Positions 11,690 to 24,300 of a stretch of DNA of 64,000 nt are shown here, piece after piece; the first letter of the stretch is position 1, and every line of letters begins with the position of its first letter. Both the position numbers and the translations under genes were made by a program. The notes beneath the pieces were generated by a model. It saw only the letters and a list, made by a program, of their open reading frames with translations, had not been told where the DNA came from and did no database searches. The stretch covers positions 445,267-509,266 of the forward strand of contig VWZW01004687.1 in assembly GCA_013397115.1 (NCBI GenBank), written 5' to 3'. The DNA comes from Edolisoma coerulescens (Eukaryota; Chordata; Aves; Passeriformes; Campephagidae).

Positions 11690-12360
11690 CAGCAGCGAGG
11701 CACCGACCCGGCACGGAGAACTGAACTCCACCGAGAACTGTCCTCCACAAAGGAGAACTTTATCCCACTGGATCACCACGCTGTTCACCGCTAGGAGCGG
11801 AGTTTTACCCGCACACCGGCGGCCGCCCCGCCCCGGCCGTGGAACGGGCGGAGCGGCCTCACAGCCGGGCGGAAGGCGGCGCGGCCGGGCACCGGGAGGC
11901 GGAGCACGGGCAACAGGGGTTTCCGCCTTCCCGTCTTCTGGCGGCGTGAGGGAAGCGGGGCCGGGAATTCCGAGCGGTCGCTGCAGAGATGGTGTCGCTG
12001 CTGCCGCGCATCGAGCGGCTCTCGTCGCGGGTGGTGCGGGTGCTGGGCTGCAACCCGGGGCCCATGACCCTGCAGGGCACCAACACCTACCTGGTGGGCA
12101 CCGGGCACAGGTACCGACCCTGCTCGGAGGCTCCTCTGTCCCGGCCCCGCTTGGGGACCGTGCACTGCCTCCAGCTCGAGAGGCCGCTACCGGCCTGTTC
12201 CCAAATCGCTTAGTCAGGGTTAAAAAGAGGAAAAAAATCGCACGGCGTTAAATTTTGGGGGCTGGTGTTCGGAGGCAGCTTGGGCAGGTGGAATGTGGAG
12301 TCTCCTCCGGGCGACCCTTGGGCTGAGGGGAATTCCGTGAGGGAAGCGGGCGGATGCCTC
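11690..12360. promoter_or_regulatory. CpG island, probable XKR9/LACTB2 bidirectional promoter
   Basis: Base composition changes abruptly to GC-rich with dense CpG around 11700 and returns to AT-rich after about 12380. The island covers LACTB2 exon 1 and its upstream flank. XKR9 reads away on the minus strand, so it most likely serves both genes, as reported for many divergent vertebrate pairs. There is no clear TATA box. The exact start sites cannot be read from sequence alone. Confidence 0.8.
11989..12110 (+). CDS. LACTB2: LACTB2 coding exon 1
   Basis: Encodes residues 1-40 plus two bases of codon 41. The start follows CTGCAGAG, and the peptide MVSLLPRIERLSS begins in register with mammalian LACTB2. 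The donor is CACAG|GTACCG. It lies wholly in the CpG island and encodes the NPGPMTLQGTNTYLVG segment that opens the metallo-beta-lactamase fold. Confidence 0.96.
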
Positions 12361-15300
12361 AGGCCGCGCAGCTCCCCTGCGGTGCTAAACGGTGGCTCCT
12401 GCCACTTGTCCCGGAGTTGTAAATGTGTGGCCTACATTTATTAATTATCCCACTTTTTAAGTTGTTATGCCACGGGGGTGGAGTATCAGGAGGCAAGAGG
12501 TGGCATCTGCATATGGAGACATCCATTACTGCCAAATTTCCATGCAATGTTGCCTTATTTTATTAATATTATTTTCTGGCATATGAACACTCTTCATTCT
12601 CTGGTGTGTGTCTCTCCCTCCCTTTTTTTCGTCCATGAGTAGAAGAGTCCTAATTGACACCGGGGAGCCAGCTATTCCTGAATATATCAGTTGTTTAAAG
12701 CAGGCACTGTCAGAGTTCAACATCGCGATTCAAGAAATTTTAGTGACACACTGGCATCGTGATCATACTGGTGGAATACCTGATATCTGCAAAAACATCC
12801 CAAATGGTAGGCCAGAGATTTCAGATATTGCTGAAGATTTTAGATATATGGCAAGAAAAAACATTAACTGAATGCTTCTGTGCAGATCAGATGGATTATT
12901 CTTCTGGAATTGCTGTATAAACTACATGTAATTCCATTATTCTACTGCAGTGTGTAGATTGAGAGCAAGGAATAATCTGAATGTAATAGTTGTAGTACTA
13001 CAGGTTTTCTTCAATACCTGTGCATACCTTCATAGTGAATTTTTCTTATGTGTGAATAATGAGAACCTAGATTACTATCAGCATGGTATTAAGAGATGCA
13101 AGAAAAACTTGATACTCGTTCTGTTTTACTTGGACAGCAATGATAAATTGATTGTTATTTTCACTTCTGTAAAAATAAATAGCTTGAATTTTGAAAAAGA
13201 AATGTGCATAACTTTGAGATTCCTTACAGGAGGCCATGAGTAATTGCTGACAAATTCATAGCCCTCAGATCACGAAGGGAAAGAAGTAGGGCAGTCTCCA
13301 AGTGAAGTCTGATCTAAAAATGTGTATTCCATGTTGATAAACAGTAAGAGACGTTTCTGCATTGGTATCTGGGAAGAGAATAAGCAGTATGGATAATGTG
13401 GTAATTCTTAACATTGTTGGACTTTGTCACGAGCTTTGTCACAGGCTTAATTTTGGAAAGTTGCCAGGTGCTTATCTGCAACGAAGCCTGGACACTACTG
13501 AAAAAAATTGGCATCTTGGAGACATGGGTGTATTGGTGTCTTGGTGAGGATTTTGGGCTTGCCAGCCTATGAATGTGGTTGTAAAGACTAGCAAGGGATT
13601 TAAATGCCTTTCTGGGTTGCTATCTACAGCTGCTCCAGCCAAGGTGTTTGCATTTTATGCACTGTTCAGAACGGTAAAAGCTGAGAGAAATTGCAGGTCA
13701 GAAAGTCTCCATCCAATTTTAGGCAAATGTTGAGTGATGCTTCTGTGAATCATAAAGCAAAATGTGAGTGCAGAAATCTTAGTGGCATTGTAAAAACTTG
13801 GGGGAATTGGCTCGTGAGTCAAGAAAGAACATTTGCAAAATATAATAATTACTGGTCATTATTAGTTTCATTTGTGATTTTTTTTCTGTCTTCAGATTTG
13901 TTGCTGGTACAGAGTGCAGTGTTCAGAATCCAGTGCTTTCACTGTTTAGTGGTTTTGGCTCTGGAATAAGGTTGCTCTACAAATATAAAGTTACTACAGA
14001 GAATATGTTGTTTCTAGTGTTGTATTCATACTGTGTGATAATTAATAGTACTTATTCAAAAAGTAACCTGTCTGTGGAATTGCCTTCGTTAGTGACGAAT
14101 TCAAAACATTGTTTTCTTTGCTTCCCTTAAATATTAGACTCAGAATATCGCGTGTGTAAACTCCCTCGTGTCCCTCACTGTGAAGAAACAATAGAAGGAG
14201 GACATAAGTATTTTTATCTGAAAGATGGAGATGTGATACAGACAGAGGGAGCCACACTCAGGTAACTGTGAATTTCTGCAAGTTCTTCTTTCTTCTGAAT
14301 TTTGACCTAATTTCTAATGTAATAATACAAGGATACATAATAATGTATCCTAATTTCTAATGATTGCCAATCCATACATCTAATCTTTTCAGCACTTATG
14401 TATATAGACTTCCTATCATGATCCAGCAGGATGTGTTAATATAAAGAAATTGTTTTTATGACTGAGAATTATCAGAAATTAGCCTTTGGGTTTAGTCTTT
14501 GGGCTCAGCAGAGAAATTAAGAATATTTCCCTAGAAAAATACTTTCACCAGGAAAATCAAATAGGATTTTACATGCTTTCTCATCATTCTTACATAATTA
14601 GTTACTCTTAAAATTGTGGAAGCCTGTGCTAGTCTGGCTGGATTATTTAGCATGGCTCTCTACTTTAAAAATATTTCCCTAGAAGTCTTTAAAACATTTA
14701 ATACTTAAAATGTTAAATTTTAAACCTTGAACCTGTGAGGTTCTTGTAGGGTACCAATTTTGGAGGACTTCTTTCCATGGAGCATACTGCCTATAATGTT
14801 AGTCTGAATGAGTGTGAAACAGAAAGCTGCTGTGCCTGATGGAAGCTCACACACAATAAAAAAGTCTGACCATTCTGTTTTCAGACTTCTTTCATTAACA
14901 AGGCATTACTCTTATAAGGACAAAGTTTGCTTGTTTTCCTCAGTTTAGATGGGAACTATATCCCACTTGTAAAATATGTCACTTGGTTGATTGGAAGGAA
15001 AAAAAACCCATTAAAAAAGAAAAGGAATGTATTTTGTCCAAAAGCATTTAATTTTCCTAGTGTAAAAATATAAGTAAAAAGAGTATTATATTGCGTGCTG
15101 AAGACCTTTCACTACCCTAACTGGCACATGTTTGGACAAAATTTGGAGATGGAAAATAATTTTTTTAATTTCAATCCAAGTCATTCAAGGATTAGCACAT
15201 TTTGAAGTTTGGGGTTGTAGAGGACCAGGGGTAGGCATGTTTTGTCTCAGACATTCTGACTTGCGACAGGGAAGTTGTGATTGGCAGGGAGGATCCCCTG

Positions 15301-18300
15301 GAAGTGGGACAGCATTGTCCTGAACCAACTTCCTTTTCTGCTTTCAGACTTGCACCTTCATCCATTCCCCACCCCAGCTCGGTTCCTGGAGGGCTCAAAC
15401 AGGCTGGCTGTGCTGTTGGGGGAACTGGGAGCTTGTTGAAGGGTGTTGTAAAAATACAGGGCTTGTTAGCCAGCACCTGGGAGAAGTTTGTTGTGAGGAT
15501 TGGGAGCTTGTTGAAGTGTGTTGTCAAAGTGAAAGGCTTGTTAGCCAATGCTTCTGAGTTAGCCGATAGTGGGCTAGTTGCAGGAGTTAAGGTGATTATA
15601 CCAGAAAGCATGGGAGTTCCCTGACACATAGGCCGGTGTCCTTGCTGATCCTGGAGAGAATTTATAACAAACGTCACAGCCCCTGCGAGTGGGTTGTGAC
15701 AGGGGTAATGCAGCCAAACTTTATGTTTGATTAAAAGCAGGAATTCTCACCTTAAGTAAGTAAGTAACCACTTTAAGGATAGTCTTAGACCCACGACTGG
15801 TTCCAAAATAGCAGTATCTGCATGTTACATTTTAGTTAGCAACCTTCAGGTTTTCAAGGTGTGCCAGGCAGTCTTGAGTTCTCTTTCTGCTATTTTTCCA
15901 TGTTAGTGGTTTGGCTTCCTGGTAAAATTGCATCAAGTAACTGAAGGATACCATTTCCCCAAGGTCAACTACAGCCCACCAACTTGATTTTGATGTTGCC
16001 TGCACAGGGCATTGGCTCACCTGCTTTCTGCTGAGCTCAGTATTCAGTAGGAGCTGGGAGTCATTGCATGAGATGATGCTGCACTTGTGGTCTCCCAGCC
16101 CTGCATCGACGTGGCTGGGAGCTGTTCAGCCTTGCCCTGTACACCACACTTGGCACCAGTTCTGTCAGTTCCTGATCACTGCTTTGATGCATCTGCCATT
16201 GACAAGAAGATTCTAATGAATTTCTGCAGTGATGCTGGTCGGAGTTGTGTTACTTGCAGTCTGCATCAGCCTCAGCATAAGACCCTTCTGCTTTTCAGAA
16301 GTCATAGTGAAAGGACACCCCAGTGCAGCTCCTTGGCAGTTTAGGTTACTACATACTGTATACATACCCACTGTCCCTTTGCCACATGCTAGTGCGGTGC
16401 TCATCCAAGCTGTGGGTCCTTAATCCTTACCAGGCAGGTGTTTAATGACCTGCACATAGAACAGCTGAAAGACCATGGTTCTTTCATCTGTGCTCCACTG
16501 TGCTATGGGAGCTTTCAGGGAAAAAATATTGGGAGACTGAACTTTATCTGGGTCCAGTTCAGAAGTTTGTTGGCAATTTCTAAAAGAACAGACATCATCC
16601 TTGCTCTCCCTCCTAAGTGCAGCATGTATGTCAAGAACTTCATGCATTTCAATCTGGAAATGACATGTCAATTTTCTTTTTTGAAGCTTCAGAGTAAAGC
16701 CCTCTATAACTGAAATTCCACATGGCTAGTCAGTTCCTTTAATGCATTTGTATTATGGTGTGTCATGTAAGTAAAAGCATGTCAGAGATGATGATTGGTC
16801 TTCTCTGCATGGTGTAAGAAAATGGACTGGGATTAGGCAAAGTGATACCTGTTTACATCAACTTTTCAGCCTTTTTTGGTCAGTTTTTTCTGGTTCTTGT
16901 TATGGGCTGCTTTGCAAGTGTATTACCATCGTTTGCTCTGGCTTCAGAAATGAAATATAAATGTATGAAAAACATTTGCTTTTTTTGTTCTTTATACAGA
17001 GTTTTATATACTCCAGGACACACTGATGATCATATGATTTTACATCTAGAAGAAGAAAATGCTGTATTTTCTGGTGACTGTATTTTAGGGGAAGGAACAA
17101 CAGTAATAGAAGACCTGTCTGATTACATGAAAACTTTGAAAAGGTTGTTAGAAATGAAACCAGATTTGATATATCCAGGTAAGTGTTTTTATTTTTAATG
17201 GCTCTCTTTTACTGTGTAATTTTTAAACATCTCTTCCAAGAATTTGAGAACTATTATTACATTTAAACATCATTCCTGATGTAACAATTAAAGTTCATTA
17301 CTTAATAAGTGTTAAGCTAAGATGACTTTGTCATGGTGTTTTGCAAAACTTGAAATTTTTTTGTGATGGGTATCTTTCCTTTCTGAAATTTCTCCATTTG
17401 TGGGTGGCTCTTGTCTTTCTGTGCCCAAGGACTCCAGAGGCCAAAATCTTTCACTGTTGGAATCCTACAAATTTAATTTTCCTGTATTACTCTATCCCTG
17501 TTCTTTAATGTTATCCTGGAAGAAAAAAGAATGGCTGTTCTTTTGGTCCTTTTCATCCCCACATACACTGTCAATGTGAGTAACCTGGTAATGTTTTTTG
17601 AGAGAGATGTCTGTCCTTTGCAGTACAGATTAATCACAAATTCATCTTAGCTGCAGAATTGTAGAATGGTTGTCTTAGTTAATGACTTAGGTTAAATTTG
17701 AACAAGAGCCAAAAGGCCAAAAATGTTCTAAAAATAAGTTGCCACTTAATTCAATCTATGGCTTTCCTTTAATTCTTTTCCTCTCCCTCCTCCAGACCTT
17801 AGGAATGCATTTACTTTTCATATATACCACGTCTGTTTGACAAGACTGCATTTTAAGAATTCATTATGTAACTAAGGTTTAAGCTCCTCATTTGCTTTTT
17901 CAGATCTACATCTCAGGATTTTTTCTGACTTTTTCTGTTTCATCTTCAACTTGTCATTCCAAGCTACTGTGTCTATGTTCTCAGTTCTGCCTTGTTCCAT
18001 TAACCATCTATGTTTAGCCTACTCTCTTGTGTTCACTCTTAAAATAGTCTTCTTTTGAAGTAGCTGTCCTTTAAGTGCTTTAAAATCTAAGCATTAAAAT
18101 GCTGTTTAAGAAAAACATCATAGATATTCCATGGACGTGGAGGTTGATGTAGACAGAGCAGTGACTTGGTCATATTTATTGACTTAACTGCTGTTAAAAC
18201 CAACATTTTTTTAGCCTCCAGGATCTCAAGCAAATGTTTTACTTCCTTTCTTTCTTAATACCTGCATAGCAGTCTGTTCCTCTAACTGAATTTCTACCTT

Positions 18301-21300
18301 CCAAAACCCCGTATGTAAACCAAATTCTATTTGGTTTATCAATTTTATCTGTTGTATTTCACTCTGTTCTTAATGGTTATGTGTCTCGATTACACATTCA
18401 CCGAGGCTGAACATTTGTGCTCTTTGTTTGTAACTGTTTGCTACTGTTTTAACTGTGTTCATACTGTACTTGCAATTAGGAAGCCAGTCTGACATTGTGC
18501 ATTTTCAGTGATGATAGCTAAGTATTGAGATGGTTTGGCACTAACTTTCTTTTTTCATCCATGCACCACAAAGTGTATGTGCAGTTGTGTAGAAGGTGGC
18601 TATTGCCCAATCAGAACAATTGTTGATACTGCTGGGTAACTGCAGCAGAGGTAGTTTGCTTTAACAATACTTTCTGTGTAAGACAAGTACTTTCTCTGTG
18701 CCACAAAATTAGGTCTTCATAGTTCTTGAACTGTTTCTGTGTTCCCCATCCATGCTTTAGCACTCATGTGGTAGCCTCAGAATTAGATGAATTTTTGTAA
18801 CAAACTGACTGCTGGCTAGGTGAGAGTAGGTGAATTTTGTCAATCCTTCCCCTTCCATGTTTCTTTTTTTTTTTTAATGTGGGAATGACTCAGGCAGAAC
18901 ACTCATGATATCTATACAAATTATATTTGATGAGAATCCTTGGGACAAGAAAAGGGCATTTTAGTCAGCAGAGGGCTCCCCATCCTGTAATAATAAACAA
19001 TGTTCCTTGGGAATACAGAAAAAGATGGTAGTGGAATTAGGAATCTGTGGAAGATTTCATGAGCCAATTGTTTTCTGCCCTTCTGTCCTTCGTGCTGTAA
19101 TTTAAAGTAAGAGAATCTCACACTTCACAATGTGTTATGAGGAAATAATGTGAATCTATCTGATACTAAGGCTGAATTCATGGAAAGACATTGGTATTTT
19201 GAGGGTGCTTTTCATATGCTCAGAAACATTTTACATTTATTCAGATATTAATCCATTTATTCAATAATAAATAAATACCTGTATTGCTGTCCCTGAAAAA
19301 TGATGGGTGGGAAAGTTCCACATCTGGATTTAGTTCCAAGCTTTCTGAGATCATTTTAATGTACATATATGCATACACAAGAGCTATGGATCAGATGATG
19401 TAATGAATATGAAATCCTTTTGACTTTGCAAAATGTGGGTTCCATTTCAGGTTCTGAGATTGGTCTTGTAATCTAAGTCAATTAAATCACTTGGAAGAGT
19501 AGGGCCAGGTTTTAAGAATGCCTTATGATTCTGTGTGCAACCCTTAATTTTGATTGCTTTAGTGAGACTTCTGTCATTAGAGAATGCAGGAGTCTGGACA
19601 GTTAACATTGCAGTCTCTGCTTTGTATATCCTACTATGTTTTTTCTACATTTAAAGTTTTGGGTTTATAAATGGTAACAGTAGAGATACTGTTATACTTG
19701 AATTTATTTTGTAAGGAAAAATAGCTTCATATTAAATATGTTTAAAATCATTAAATATAAATGCATATGACAGTACAGTTTTATGTTTACACATTATATA
19801 TCTTGTATTTATAATACTACATTTAAACAAGGTAAGCTTCAATGTATACTTAGTAATTTCAAATGTCCCAAAGTGAGTGTATGAGGTGAGAGATATATAA
19901 ATATTTTGACTTACAGGAGGATAGATTCCTTTGACACTTTAGTTCAAGACATGAAAAATCAGTTGCTCTTTTTCTGTAAGCTGCCTTTCCTCAGGCAAAA
20001 TAAGCTTTAATTTAAAAAGCTTAAAAACTAAAACCCCATTTAATCAGTAAACCCAAAAGTACAAGTAAAGAATAAGGTGATTTTTTCAAAATAGTCAGAG
20101 AACCTCAAAAGCAACTGATTTTTATGATACCAAATAACTTCTAAAAGAAAGCTATGGTTTTTTACAGTAGTTTCTTTTTTACTAATTTTATAAATTACTT
20201 AGAGTTTACACTGGCAGAGCTGGAAGTTGCTGCTGCTACTTCAGGTGAGGTGTACAGGCAAAGAAATAGGAAACCTTGCTATAAAAAGCATGTGATGAAT
20301 ATTTGTGCAATTTCTCTATAGGTAACACATTAAGTTTAATTTCTGTGCATGTAGTTCTCATGGCTGAACAATATTTTCTCTGTCATTTTAATGTACCATG
20401 AGGCAGTATTTGATTTTTCATAAAGGTTAGTGCTTTACCAATTAAGCCTTTTCATAGTGTGATTCAAAGACCTGTCAGTAAGTTGAACATTTCTGATCTG
20501 CCACTGTCAGTCCAGGAAAAAACGTGTGTTTTGGTTATTAACCAGCCAGACATAAAATGATCCACCTGTAACTTTCCCTGTGCCTCCTTTTCTCCTGCCC
20601 TGGCTCATTCCAACTGGCTCACTTATTTGTCCTCTGTTAATTTTTTTTGATCATACTTACTACAGTGTTTTTAAAGGCATAAAATACAGTGTGTGAATCA
20701 GTTTTGAAGATTTGTTTGGGGAAATTACATGTCACAATTAAAGATGTCACCTTGGTGTTTGCCCCTACAGGGCAGTAGTACCTGAGTCCTTTGAATCAGC
20801 CATTATTGTTCAAAGGCCAGTATCAGTTCAAATCATCAGTGTCAATATCCTTTGGGGAGAGTAAGACAGGCAAACAGAGATAATACAATAATCTGAATCT
20901 CATTTTTTAAATCTGTTCAGCAGTGAACGCCTTTCCTTTTTTCTAATGGCCTAAAGTAGTCTTCCCTTGCTTTCCTTATTCCATCTGAAGTATTCCCTTT
21001 CCCTGTTCAGACTTTTCATATCCTAATTCTTCCTTTCCATCTTAATGCTTTTCAGATGCAGGCTGTAAGACAGACATTCAAACCTTTTTCTCATGACTTT
21101 TAAATCTACTGGAGTTTACATAAGAATGTTTCAATTATTCAATAGCGTACTTAATTACAAATGTAAGTAATAGTGCTCTGGTACATGTGTTTTGATTTTT
21201 AGGTCATGGCCCAGTAGTACATGATGCAAATACTAAAATCCAAAACTACATTTCTCACCGACTTGCACGTGAACAGCAAATTATAAATGTTTTCCAGAAG

Positions 21301-24300
21301 AATGCTGGGAAATCATATACATCCTCGGAGCTTGTAAGGATAGTATACAAGGTAATTGTTGGTTAAAAGTTTTTAGATCAAACTAAAGAAAATTGAGTTT
21401 GTGTTCATAAAATTTGTATGTAACAGTGTTGGTCTTTGAGTGAAAACCATGGTGGCTTTTTAAAAGGGATAAAAAATATTTCTGCCTGTTCAGGGTTCAT
21501 TTATGACTGTGCATTTAAACTGTCTTGTTTAAGCACTTAATTGGAGTGAGGCCCAGATAATTCTTACAAACTTACTTAACTATCCAGATGGTCTTAGGCA
21601 CAGTTTCATAAGACTAAGCAAGAATAAAATTGTATTGCTTGGTTCAAAGTGAAAAGTATACATGACTGTTAGTCGTGGGTTTCCCGAAGTGTGTTTGGAG
21701 CCTCCTGAAGAGTTTTTTAGTTAAAAACTTCCAGTTCTTGATTTATCAGTCTGCAGGAGATTACAGGTGAACTGCAGTTCCACAGGGAAGGGTATTGCAG
21801 CTCAGAAGGTGGATAGCTTGTATGTATCATTAGACTGCTGTAAGAGTACTTTTTTGCTGCTTCATCATCCTTCCTGTAACCTCCACAGTTTGTCCCTGTG
21901 GGGTTGCCTCCTAACAAGCAGAGTTAGGAGATACAGCATTTCTGCTTTGGAGGAAGATGTCAAGGTTGCCAGTGGCTGTGGCTTGTGACCTGGTCTGTAA
22001 CAGCTTCATAGCTCGTTTTTCATAGTTCTGCTGATCCCCAGTTTCCAAAAGAATGACTACATCACATTGAACATTTTGCAGTGCTGATGTACCATCACCT
22101 ATGGCAGTTCAGCTTCTGCAGTTCTCCTGCCTGATCAACTAGGTTTTAAGTATAGAGCCGTTCTCGTATTTCTGTAAATCACAAACCACTTGTCCCGTCT
22201 ATGTTAGAATTTTTTCAGTACCTTTAAAGCTTTATATTACAAAAAAAAAGTATATGCTTTCAAAGTATTCTAAAGGCTTACAATTTATTTAACTAGTTTT
22301 CTCGTGAACTTTCCTGCCACTCATATTATTTAAAGAACTTTTTAATATCAAAAAAGGAAAAAAGAGCTTTACCTTTAGGATGATAGAGCTGGAGAGGGGG
22401 ATTTTGAGCAATCGTCATACAATCATAGAATGGTTTGGGTTGGAAGGGACTTTAAAGGTCATCAATTTCCATCCCCCCTGCCATGGGCAGAGACACCTTC
22501 CACAGGACCAGGTTGCTCAAAGCCCCATCCACCTTGTCCTTGAAGCCTTCTTAGGATGGGGCATCCACAGCTTTTCTGGGCAACAGGTGTTACTGCTTTT
22601 TATGTAATGAGCATTGAAAAATTTTAAGAGAGATTTTGTCCTCCTGAAGCTGTTACATTTTTTAATTGTTTACTCATTTACTAATTGCTACAGAATATTT
22701 AAACCTATGCAAATGTCGTCATGGAATATAAGTGATAGATACCTGTGGAGAAATGCATTATAAATTTGTCTTTAAAAATACTCAGCTACACTGACAACAC
22801 AGGGCAGACCAAGCTCAGAAGAGGAATCTTATTAGTGCTGGACAAAATTTTCACCATATAAATGAATAATGCAAAAAACCGAGCAAAGTAAACAAAAATG
22901 TGTTGTTGGACTACTCATTTAACTGGTATAAAATTGATTTACCCATCTTAGTTTCCTGTTGTTACATAACTAACTGAATGTTCCACATACCAATTCGGAA
23001 GAGGAAAATCTGTGGTAATAAACCATGGGTTCTATATATTGAAAAAATAACTGATGGATATTTAAACAAGTACAAAACGCATATTTTTTGTTCCCATTAG
23101 GAAATCCCTGAAAATTTACTTCTAGCAGCAGAAAGTAACCTCCTAGTCCACTTGAAGAAGCTGGAAAAAGAAGGAAGAGTGTGTAAGTTGTGGTTGGAGG
23201 GTGGAAGGAGGGTCATTTTCATTTCTATGTTCTATGCGCTATTTCTCATGTTATTTTAGTGCGTTATTTTCTAGGGGAAAAAAAATGCAATTTTTTGCAG
23301 TAGCTGTCCATCAGACAAATTGAAGTAGAGTAATATACAAAATGGTTGTACAGTATTTCCAAACTTTTAGAAAATATTTTATAAAGTATTTGAGTGCTTA
23401 GAGCTCATATTACTATAATGCATATACCTTTAAATTTTTAATTAAAACCTACCATAGAATACATTCCTGATGCTAGCATTTATACTTTCCTATATTTTCT
23501 GAAATTCACACCTAAATATGCATGTACAGCTTAAACTCATTTTATGGGTTTACATTTAAGCTTTTGTCCTTGCTAAATGTATATTTTTGTGTGTATGTGT
23601 TACGGAGATTATGAAAATTTACACTGTGTGATTTTAACCATTTCTGATTAGTACAGTACCTAAGTAGAGCTATTGTATTTAGTTTACTGTTTTTGCATTG
23701 TGCCTTTACTCATAGTGAACAAGGTGAAGTATTCTTTTTCTGTAATGGCATGTGTCTGTGGAAACGTTACTCAGCCAAACTAAGGAAAATATTTCTTCCT
23801 GTACAATACATAACTGCACCCAGGACTGTCCATTTATAAGTAAATAATTACATTAATTTACAGCTGTTGCAGATTTTCAGCATTTACCAACCTGAATAAC
23901 AGCATGAAATTAGTGTATTTTTGTAACTTAGACGTTCTGTTTATCTTGATGATAGAATGTCTACTAAGTATTAACTGAACAATTGAGACTTAATTTTTGT
24001 AATAATAATAACCTGCTTTTTAGTCAAAGAAAATAGACTAGAGTCACATGAATATAGTCATTAATGAAGTTCAGAAAATGTTCTCTTTAGGCTTATTTTG
24101 TGCAAAATGCCATAGAAACTGTACCGGCATGGTACTTACTGCACCAGCTTTTAAATATTGTCTCAATTTTTGGTTATTACATACATCATTGACCTATACA
24201 TTTCTCCAGTTTTGTGCCACCAGATTCATCAAGGGCATCAAGTGCTGTTGACTGTTTGTCCCTTCTTTTCACTCTCAAAGTAGTTCAAGCCAACAGCATT

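Larger units (their letters stand above)
4141..11690 (-). other. XKR9: XKR9 5' intron / upstream region
   Basis: This region lies between the XKR9 start codon and the CpG island it is presumed to share with LACTB2. In mammals XKR9 has noncoding 5' exon sequence near that island, so most of this stretch is inferred to be intron on the minus strand. A possible acceptor (polypyrimidine-poor TATTGTAG|GAG) lies near 4206 on the minus strand. The region contains three CR1 fragments and the unexplained exon-like frame at 9911-10161. Otherwise it is AT-rich sequence in which I see nothing. Confidence 0.5.
14262..16999 (+). other. LACTB2: LACTB2 intron 3
   Basis: This intron contains a small hairpin flanked by direct repeats (14306-14362) and a GC-richer block at 15215-15677 with a 75-base tandem duplication. 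Both are listed separately. The part from 16020 to 16720 is also more GC-rich than its surroundings, but I recognise nothing in it. Confidence 0.85.

Noticed and set aside
11791..12165. 124-codon minus-strand frame over LACTB2 exon 1
   Set aside because: Arg/Pro/Gly-rich shadow of the CpG island and LACTB2 exon 1, with no family resemblance.
11553..12251. 232-codon plus-strand open frame over the CpG island
   Set aside because: Long only because GC-rich DNA lacks stops. It is out of frame with the conserved LACTB2 exon 1.
15192..15677. 161-codon minus frame and 115-codon plus frame
   Set aside because: Both strands are open through the same GC-rich repeat-like block. The internal 75-bp duplication is visible in both peptides. 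Not gene-like.
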